From: Lutibaculum baratangense AMV1
Lineage (GTDB): Bacteria; Pseudomonadota; Alphaproteobacteria; Rhizobiales; Tepidamorphaceae
NCBI RefSeq assembly: GCF_000496075.1
Contig: NZ_AWXZ01000039.1
Span: 558,001-622,000 of the forward strand
DNA length: 64,000 nt
Reading direction: 5' to 3'
Below are positions 58,122 to 64,000 of this stretch, piece after piece (within the stretch, counting starts at the first letter, position 1; each line of letters starts with the position of its first letter). Under the pieces are notes generated by a model. The model had not been told where the DNA came from. It saw only the letters and a list, made by a program, of their open reading frames with translations, and did no database searches. The translations under genes and the position numbers were made by a program.

Positions 58122-60953
58122 TTGTCCGACACCGATCTGCCGCCCGGCGGCGGTACGCCCCCCGAGGACCCTTCCGGCGTCCGCCCCATCTCGATCGCCG
58201 AGGAGATGCGGCGGTCCTATCTCGACTACGCGATGAGCGTCATCGTGAGCCGCGCGCTGCCAGACGTGCGCGACGGCCTGAAGCCCGTTCATCGCCGCAT
58301 CCTCTACTCGATGCACGAGAACGGCTACGACTGGAACAAGCCCTACCGCAAGTCGGCCCGCGTCGTCGGCGACGTCATGGGTAAGTACCATCCGCACGGC
58401 GACAGCGCGATCTACGACGCGCTCGTGCGGATGGCGCAGGACTTCTCGATGCGCCTGCCCCTCGCGGACGGGCAGGGGAATTTCGGCTCTGTCGACGGCG
58501 ATCCGCCCGCGGCGATGCGCTACACGGAGGTGCGGCTCGCCAAGCCCGCGCATCTCCTGCTCGACGATCTCGACAAGGAGACCGTCGACTTCGTGCCGAA
58601 CTACGACGGCGCCGAGCGCGAGCCGAGCGTGCTGCCGACGAAGTTTCCAAACCTCCTCGTCAACGGTGCCGGCGGCATCGCCGTCGGCATGGCGACCAAC
58701 GTGCCGCCGCACAATCTCGTCGAGGTATGCGACGCCTGCATCGCGCTGATGGAGGATCCGGGACTGTCGGCGGAGCAGCTGATGGAGATCATCCCGGGGC
58801 CCGACTTCCCGACCGGCGCCACGATTCTCGGACGCGCCGGCATTCGCTCGGCCTACACGACCGGCCGCGGCTCCGTCGTCATGCGCGGCAAGGTGCACAC
58901 CGAGACGGTGCGCAAGGAGCGCGAGGCGCTGATCGTCACCGAGATTCCCTACCAGGTGAACAAGGCGGCGATGATCGAGAAGATCGCCGACCTCGTCCGG
59001 GACAAGCGGGTCGAAGGCATCGCCGACATCCGCGACGAGTCCGACCGGCAGGGCATGCGCGTCGTCATCGAGCTGAAGCGGGACGCCGTGGCCGACGTCG
59101 TGCTGAACCAGCTCTACCGCTTCTCGCCGCTCCAGACGAGCTTCGGCGCCAACATGGTGGCGCTGAACGGCGGCAAGCCGGAGCAGCTGACGCTGCACGA
59201 CATGCTGACCGCCTTTCTCTCCTTCCGGGAGGAGGTCGTTAGCCGGCGCACCAAGTTTCTCCTGCGCAAGGCGCGCGACCGGGCCCACGTGCTCGTCGGC
59301 CTGGCGATCGCCGTCGCGAATATCGACGAGGTCATCAGCCTCATCCGGAACGCGCCGAACCCGCAGACGGCGCGCGAGCAGCTGATGGAGCGCCACTGGC
59401 CGGCGAAGGAGATGGCGCCGTTCATCACGCTGATCGCCGATCCGCGCCACACGCTCGACGAGGACGGCAACTACCGTCTCTCCGAGACCCAGGCCCGCGC
59501 GATTCTGGACCTGCGCCTGCACCGCCTGACGGCGCTGGGGCGCGAGGAGGTCGGCGACGAGCTGACGAAGCTCGGCGAGGAGATCGCGGACTACCTCGAC
59601 ATCCTGCGCTCGCGCGCCCGCATCCAGGGCATCGTGCGCGAGGAGCTGATAGCCGCGAAGACCGAGTTCGGCACGCCCCGGCGCACCGAGATCAGCGAGG
59701 CCGAGGGCGACTTCGAGGACGAGGACCTGATCCAGCGCGAGGACATGGTCGTCACCGTCTCGCATGCCGGCTACATCAAGCGTGTGCCGCTCTCGACCTA
59801 CCGGGCGCAGCGGCGGGGCGGCAAGGGCCGCTCCGGCATGTCGATGCGCGACGACGATTTCGTTAGCCGGCTGTTCGTCGCCTCGACGCACACGCCGGTG
59901 CTGTTCTTCTCGTCGCGCGGCTTGGTCTACAAGATGAAGGTCTGGCGCCTGCCCGTGGCGGCGCCGCAGGCGCGCGGCAAGGCGCTCGTCAACCTTCTGC
60001 CGCTACAGGAGAACGAGCGGATCACGACGATCATGCCGCTGCCGGAGGACGAGGAGAGCTGGGGCTCGCTCGACGCGATCTTCGCCACCACGCGCGGCAC
60101 CGTCCGCCGCAACAAGCTGTCCGACTTCACGCAGGTCAACCGCAACGGCAAGATCGCGATGAAGCTCGACGCCGACGATGACGGCATTGTCGGGGTGGAG
60201 ACGGCGACGGAATCCGACGACATCCTGCTGACGACGGCGTCGGGCCAGTGCATCCGATTCCCGGTCGTGGACGTGCGCGTCTTCAAGGGGCGCGACTCCA
60301 TGGGCGTCCGCGGCATCTCGCTCGGCGCGGCCGACCGGGTGATCTCGCTCTGCATCCTCAGGCATTTCGAGGCGACGCCGGCGGAGCGGCTTCTCTATCT
60401 CAAGCAGTCCTCCGCCTTCCGCCGCGCGGCGACGGGCGAGGAGCAGGACGAGATCGCCGAGACGGACGACGTCGCCGAGGAGGTCGAGGCGAACGGCGAG
60501 GGGCAGCTGTCGCCCGAGCGCTACGCCGAGATGGGCGCGGCCGAGCAGTTCGTGCTCACCGTCAACCAGCGCGGCTACGGCAAGCGGTCGTCCTCCTTCG
60601 ACTTCCGTGTCTCCGGCCGCGGCGGCAAGGGCATCAAGGCGACCGACCAGACGAAGCTCGACGAGATCGGCGCGCTCGTGGCGGCCTTCCCCGTGGAGGC
60701 GGGAGACCAGATCATGCTCGTGTCGGACGGCGGGACGCTGATCCGCGTTCCCGTCGAAGGCATCCGTTTCACGAGCCGCGCGTCGAAGGGCGTGCGCATC
60801 TTCCACACGGCGGCCGGCGAGAAGGTCGTCTCGGTCGAGCGGATCGGCGAGGAGAGCGCCGCGGAGGCGGAGGAGATCGAGAGCGGGGACGGCGGAGAGC
60901 TGCCGGATGCTCCCGAGGGGCCCGAAGGCGGGCCCGACAGCCCCGAGAGCTGA
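58122..60953 (+). CDS. gyrA: DNA gyrase subunit A
   Basis: Breakage-rejoining subunit that introduces negative supercoils. It has 943 residues from a TTG start. The quinolone-determining region reads [18 protein letters not shown], so Ser and Asp at E. coli positions 83 and 87 are both present. The active Tyr is in [13 protein letters not shown], the GyrA box is [12 protein letters not shown], and the C-terminal beta-pinwheel ends in an acidic tail ([20 protein letters not shown]). No ribosome site of the usual strength precedes the TTG, which together with the palindrome upstream may matter for regulation. Confidence 0.97.
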   Translation: MSDTDLPPGGGTPPEDPSGVRPISIAEEMRRSYLDYAMSVIVSRALPDVRDGLKPVHRRILYSMHENGYDWNKPYRKSARVVGDVMGKYHPHGDSAIYDALVRMAQDFSMRLPLADGQGNFGSVDGDPPAAMRYTEVRLAKPAHLLLDDLDKETVDFVPNYDGAEREPSVLPTKFPNLLVNGAGGIAVGMATNVPPHNLVEVCDACIALMEDPGLSAEQLMEIIPGPDFPTGATILGRAGIRSAYTTGRGSVVMRGKVHTETVRKEREALIVTEIPYQVNKAAMIEKIADLVRDKRVEGIADIRDESDRQGMRVVIELKRDAVADVVLNQLYRFSPLQTSFGANMVALNGGKPEQLTLHDMLTAFLSFREEVVSRRTKFLLRKARDRAHVLVGLAIAVANIDEVISLIRNAPNPQTAREQLMERHWPAKEMAPFITLIADPRHTLDEDGNYRLSETQARAILDLRLHRLTALGREEVGDELTKLGEEIADYLDILRSRARIQGIVREELIAAKTEFGTPRRTEISEAEGDFEDEDLIQREDMVVTVSHAGYIKRVPLSTYRAQRRGGKGRSGMSMRDDDFVSRLFVASTHTPVLFFSSRGLVYKMKVWRLPVAAPQARGKALVNLLPLQENERITTIMPLPEDEESWGSLDAIFATTRGTVRRNKLSDFTQVNRNGKIAMKLDADDDGIVGVETATESDDILLTTASGQCIRFPVVDVRVFKGRDSMGVRGISLGAADRVISLCILRHFEATPAERLLYLKQSSAFRRAATGEEQDEIAETDDVAEEVEANGEGQLSPERYAEMGAAEQFVLTVNQRGYGKRSSSFDFRVSGRGGKGIKATDQTKLDEIGALVAAFPVEAGDQIMLVSDGGTLIRVPVEGIRFTSRASKGVRIFHTAAGEKVVSVERIGEESAAEAEEIESGDGGELPDAPEGPEGGPDSPES

Positions 60954-61003
60954 CCGCCAGCGTTCCGTCGGCTCGCGCGACGGCGAGGCGGCGCGGAAGA
61001 CGT

Positions 61004-61038
61004 GAAGGGTCGGTGGTCTGTCAGGACCCCGACCCTTC
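61004..61038. terminator. Long hairpin between convergent gyrA and VWA gene
   Basis: GAAGGGTCGG and CCGACCCTTC pair over 10 bp, with an inner GGTC/GACC pair closing a 6-base loop. It lies 50 bases after the gyrA stop and 52 before the VWA stop, so it can serve both. Confidence 0.6.
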
Positions 61039-61089
61039 GTCGTTCATCGCTCCGCTTCGAGAGAGACGCGGGCGGCTCGTCAGTGACCT

Positions 61090-62784
61090 TCAGCGCGCCA
61101 CCACCTCGACCTCCCGCCGCCGGTCGGGCTCGACGGTGAACTCGCTGTTGAAGATGCGGCCCTCGTGGCGCGCGACGACCGCGTAGGTTCCGGCGGCCAG
61201 CACGTGCTCGGGAAACGCGCCGAAACTCTCCTTCACCACGTCGCCGCCCGGCGAGAGGATGCTCCACGCCGTGTTGGCGAGGGCCTCGCCGCCCGGCTCG
61301 TTCACGAGCTTCAACGTGACGGCGGCTGCCTTGTGGGTCACCGCGGCCTCCGTGAGCTGCCCCGGCCTGACCCGCACGTCGGCGCGCACGATCGCATTGG
61401 CATCGCCGTAGCGGCTGACGATGTGATAGGTGCCCGGATTGAGGCGGATCGTGCGGTCGAGGGGGGCGTTCGCGAGGATCTGCTTGCGCTGGCCGTACTC
61501 ATCGAGCTCCGAGGAGTAGATCGCGAGCGATATCCCGTTGGCCAGCGCGCCGCCGTCGGTGCTGACGGCCTTCACCCGCAGGCCTCCCGCCTCGAGCACG
61601 ACCGCCTCATCCCGCGCCGTCTCGTGCAGTTCCACCTGGCGCGCCGTGAAGGCACGGCCATAGGCCGCGTGCACGATGTAATCGCCCTCCGGCAGGAAGA
61701 AGACGGGCTCGGGAACCTCGCTGCGCTCTAGCTCCGGGAAGCTGCCGTCCGGCATCGGACGCGCGTTGAAGACGCGCCAGATGACGCCGCCCGGCACCGC
61801 CGGCCCGTCGGCCGTGAGGTGAGCGGTCAGGCGCAGGGGCAGTCTCTTGCGGACCGCCTTGTCCTGCTTGTCTGGCTGGATCTGCAGGGGCCCGAGCGAC
61901 AGCACCGTGGAAGGTTCGGCCGCCGCCGTCTCCGGATCCGGCCGGGGAGGCGGCATGGGGATCCCCGGCTGAGCCGTCTCCACCTCCGCCCCGGCGTCGT
62001 CGGCCGCCGACGCGCCGTCCGCGCCGCCGGCAGGATCGGCGGCTTCTTCTTCCGAAGAGGAAAGAGCGTCGCTGGCGGCCTCTTCCGACGCCGCCTCTGC
62101 CTCCGCGTCAGCGTCCGGCGCCGCGTCCGTCTCCGCTGGCCCATCCGGCTCCGCCTCCCCCGGCGCCGGGAGCACCTTCGCGATCTCGCTCCTGAAGGCC
62201 GCAGGGCTCGTGGCCACGGCGAAGCTGCCGCCGCCGGCCTCTGCCACGGAACCGAGCGGCCTCACCTTCTCCGGCTGGGTCGCGACGAAACCGATCACGT
62301 CGACCTTGCCGCCCGCGGCCTTCACCTTCGCGGCCGCGGCCGCCGCATCGCCGTTGCAGGTGTCCGTGCCGTCGGCGATGACCACCAGATGCAGCGGCTG
62401 GCGGTCGCGCCAGTCCTCGAGCGCGGATTCCATCGACGCGGCGAGCGGGGTCTGGCCCTTCGGGGCGATGCCGGTTATCGCCGCGTCCCGCGCCGCCTCG
62501 TCCATCTCGCCGTCAGGCGGCACGATCGTGGCGATGTCCTCGCAGGAGCTGGAGGAGGCGCCGCCGTAGACGACCAGGCCCAGCCGTTCCGCCCGCCCTT
62601 CGAACGCCTCCTTCATCGCCTCCTGGACGGTGGCGATCTTGCTGCGTCCGCCGACCTGCGAGCGCATGCTCGCGCTGCCATCGAGGATCACGATCGTCGC
62701 AGGCTCCGCCGAGGCCACGCCCGCGGTGCATATGGCAAGCAGCGCGACGAGGAGGGATCGGATGGAGACCGCGAGGTGGTTCAT
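61090..62784 (-). CDS. Exported von Willebrand factor A domain protein
   Basis: 564 residues from the ATG at 62784, chosen because MNHLAVSIRSLLVALLAICT and AGVASA form a clean signal peptide; an ATG at 62847 would add 21 residues. The VWA domain (about 27-200) shows the MIDAS motif VILDGSASMR and a later VIADGTDTCNG. An acidic Ala/Glu/Asp-rich linker (about 205-290) leads to three repeated beta-sandwich-like segments (GRAFTARQVELHETARDEAV; RYGDANAIVRADVRVRPGQL; ARHEGRIFNSEFTVEPDRRR), each like a PEGA-type fold. Role unknown; probably a periplasmic binding or assembly protein. Confidence 0.8.
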   Translation of the reverse strand: MNHLAVSIRSLLVALLAICTAGVASAEPATIVILDGSASMRSQVGGRSKIATVQEAMKEAFEGRAERLGLVVYGGASSSSCEDIATIVPPDGEMDEAARDAAITGIAPKGQTPLAASMESALEDWRDRQPLHLVVIADGTDTCNGDAAAAAAKVKAAGGKVDVIGFVATQPEKVRPLGSVAEAGGGSFAVATSPAAFRSEIAKVLPAPGEAEPDGPAETDAAPDADAEAEAASEEAASDALSSSEEEAADPAGGADGASAADDAGAEVETAQPGIPMPPPRPDPETAAAEPSTVLSLGPLQIQPDKQDKAVRKRLPLRLTAHLTADGPAVPGGVIWRVFNARPMPDGSFPELERSEVPEPVFFLPEGDYIVHAAYGRAFTARQVELHETARDEAVVLEAGGLRVKAVSTDGGALANGISLAIYSSELDEYGQRKQILANAPLDRTIRLNPGTYHIVSRYGDANAIVRADVRVRPGQLTEAAVTHKAAAVTLKLVNEPGGEALANTAWSILSPGGDVVKESFGAFPEHVLAAGTYAVVARHEGRIFNSEFTVEPDRRREVEVVAR

Positions 62785-62916
62785 GAATATGGTCGTTCCG
62801 CTCTTGGCGCCCGAGGGATTCGCGATGCCGCGCATCATGCCATGCAATGTGGCGGCGTCGCGGCTGCCGGTGGTGCCACGTCATCTTGACCTCCACGAGA
62901 CATGGATTGAAGTGAA

Positions 62917-63498
62917 ATGCCGCGCTCCGAACCCGTTCTCGACCATCTGCGCGCGAGGCGCTCAGTGGCGGCCGTCACCCTCGTCGGTCCCGGGCCGTCT
63001 GCGGAGGAACTGCGCGACATCCTGACGATAGCGGCACGCGTCCCCGACCACGGGAAGCTCGCGCCGTGGCGCTTCATCCGGATCGAAGGCGAGGCGCTCG
63101 CGGCGTTCAGGCAGCGCCTCATGGAGCTCTGGCGATCGGATCATCCCGAGGCGAGCGAGGAGGCCGCGGAGGTCGAGGCGGGAAAGCGGCCGCAGGCGCC
63201 GCTCCTCCTGGTGCTCGTGTCGCGGGCGGGCGAGCATGCGAAGATCCCCGTCTGGGAACAGGAGCTTTCGGTCGGCGCCGCGGGCATGAACCTGCTCCAC
63301 GCGCTCCACGCGCACGGCTATGCGGGTCAGTGGCTGTCCGGCTGGCCGGCCTATGACGGGCGTGTGGGGCGGCTCCTGGGGCTGCAGGAGGGCGAACGCG
63401 TGGCCGGCTTCGTCTATGCGGGCACCCCCGCCACGCCCCCGAGCGATCGCGACAGGCCCGACGTCGCGACCCTGCTCACCGACTGGCGGCCCGCCTGA
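62917..63498 (+). CDS. Nitroreductase-family flavoprotein (YdjA-like)
   Basis: 193 residues of the FMN-dependent nitroreductase fold, short form. The N-terminal LDHLRARRSVAAVTL and AARVPDHGKLAPWRFIRIEG resemble YdjA; AAGMNLLHALHAHGYAGQWL and GFVYAGTPA are also conserved. Natural substrate unknown. It diverges from the VWA gene and is followed 78 bases later by a flavin reductase gene, so the two may be functionally linked by flavin. Confidence 0.88.
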   Translation: MPRSEPVLDHLRARRSVAAVTLVGPGPSAEELRDILTIAARVPDHGKLAPWRFIRIEGEALAAFRQRLMELWRSDHPEASEEAAEVEAGKRPQAPLLLVLVSRAGEHAKIPVWEQELSVGAAGMNLLHALHAHGYAGQWLSGWPAYDGRVGRLLGLQEGERVAGFVYAGTPATPPSDRDRPDVATLLTDWRPA

Positions 63499-63576
63499 TC
63501 CCGAAACTCCGTCCCGAGGCGTTGGACATTCCGGGGCGCGATGGCATATCGGGCGGAGGCACCGACAGGAGACGGC

Positions 63577-64000
63577 ATGTTCTACGACGCCCGCAGCAAC
63601 GACCACGGACTGCCGCACGACCCCATGAAGGCGCTGATCGTGCCGCGCCCTGTCGGGTGGATCTCGAGCCTCGACGAAGGGGGCCGCGTCAACCTCGCCC
63701 CCTACAGCTTCTTCAACGCGGTCGGGGAGAGGCCATACATCGTCGTGATCGGCAGCACCGGCTGGAAGCACACCGCCGGCAACCTCGCCGCCACCGGCGA
63801 GTTCGTCTGCAACCTCGCGACCTACGACCTGCGGGACGCCGTCAACAGAAGCTCGGCGCCGGTGCCGGCCGGGGTGGACGAGATGGCGCTCGCCGGGCTG
63901 ACGCCCGCTGCCTCGCGCCTCGTCAAGCCGCCGCGCGTCGGCGAGTCGCCGGTGGCGCTCGAGTGCAAGGTGCTCGAGGTGAAGCGCCTGGTCGATCTGG
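63577..64000 (+). CDS. Flavin reductase-family protein (3' end outside window)
   Basis: The visible 141 codons start MFYDARSNDHGLPHDPMKAL and show the FMN-binding split-barrel motifs IVPRPVGWISSLDEGGRVNL, APYSFFNAVGERPYIVVIGS and TAGNLAATGEFVCNLATYDL. Family members reduce FMN or FAD with NAD(P)H, often for a partner monooxygenase; the neighbour here is a nitroreductase. GGAGGC and AGGAGAC both lie upstream of the ATG. The end of the gene is beyond 64000. Confidence 0.82.
   Translation, partial: MFYDARSNDHGLPHDPMKALIVPRPVGWISSLDEGGRVNLAPYSFFNAVGERPYIVVIGSTGWKHTAGNLAATGEFVCNLATYDLRDAVNRSSAPVPAGVDEMALAGLTPAASRLVKPPRVGESPVALECKVLEVKRLVDL

Overview
The window is a high-GC (about two thirds G+C by eye), gene-dense stretch of an alphaproteobacterial chromosome, most likely Hyphomicrobiales (Rhizobiales). 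The evidence is the gene complement and order: PopZ, an ExoR-like Sel1 protein, the argS / SPOR / nagZ / scpAB / tatABC / serS / surE / pcm run, yajC-secD-secF followed by a Mth938-like gene and a phytoene-synthase-like gene, TrmFO, a GAAC-N7-GAAC LexA box at ssb, and promoters of the TTGNNN-N16/17-TATANN type. No insertion sequence, prophage, CRISPR array or rRNA was seen.

Layout. 1-4700: exopolyphosphatase (cut by the window start), RNase D (reverse) and aspS. 4750-9083: maeB, then three tightly packed genes for a glycosyltransferase, a ceramidase-family membrane protein and a DHFR-like protein. 9091-11392: photolyase (reverse), then tRNA-Asn and tRNA-Cys (both reverse) around a small membrane protein gene. 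11520-15302: a five-gene stressosome-type operon (rsbR, rsbS, rsbT, an ATPase-SpoIIE phosphatase, and a protein joining an RsbT-like domain to a HisKA_2 histidine kinase). 15408-24226: pcm-like gene, tolC, popZ, valS, ilvD, exoR. 24257-25403 (reverse): xth and erpA. 25512-39968: dgt, argS, a SPOR protein, nagZ, scpA, scpB, an ABC ATPase gene broken by one base in a C run, tatABC, serS, surE, pcm, and a LysM/M23 lipoprotein. 39991-40887 (reverse): AAA+ ATPase. 41074-45566: yajC, secD, secF, two homologues of mitochondrial complex I assembly factors, and a small membrane protein. 45591-51215 (reverse): trmFO, a DJ-1/PfpI protein, uvrA and a GNAT gene. 51431-54449: ssb and two tandem paralogues with a ketopantoate-reductase-like N-terminus. 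54506-64000: an Acr3 arsenite pump (reverse), a short-chain dehydrogenase, a MarC/cytochrome c peroxidase chimera (reverse), gyrA, a von Willebrand A protein (reverse), a nitroreductase and a flavin reductase cut by the window end.

How the genes relate. Most are core housekeeping: four aminoacyl-tRNA synthetases, the Tat and Sec-accessory export machinery, chromosome segregation (ScpAB, PopZ), DNA repair (photolyase, Xth, UvrA, SSB) and cell-wall turnover (NagZ, SPOR, LysM/M23). ssb and the GNAT-uvrA pair diverge from one region holding a LexA box, so they look SOS-controlled. The accessory item with most regulatory promise is the stressosome operon: its last gene puts an RsbT-like switch domain on a HisKA_2 kinase, the family that drives the PhyR general stress response in this class. 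That suggests, without proof, a route from a stressosome to two-component signalling. Two genes carry clear damage or rearrangement: the ABC ATPase (one extra C in a C6 run) and the MarC/peroxidase fusion.
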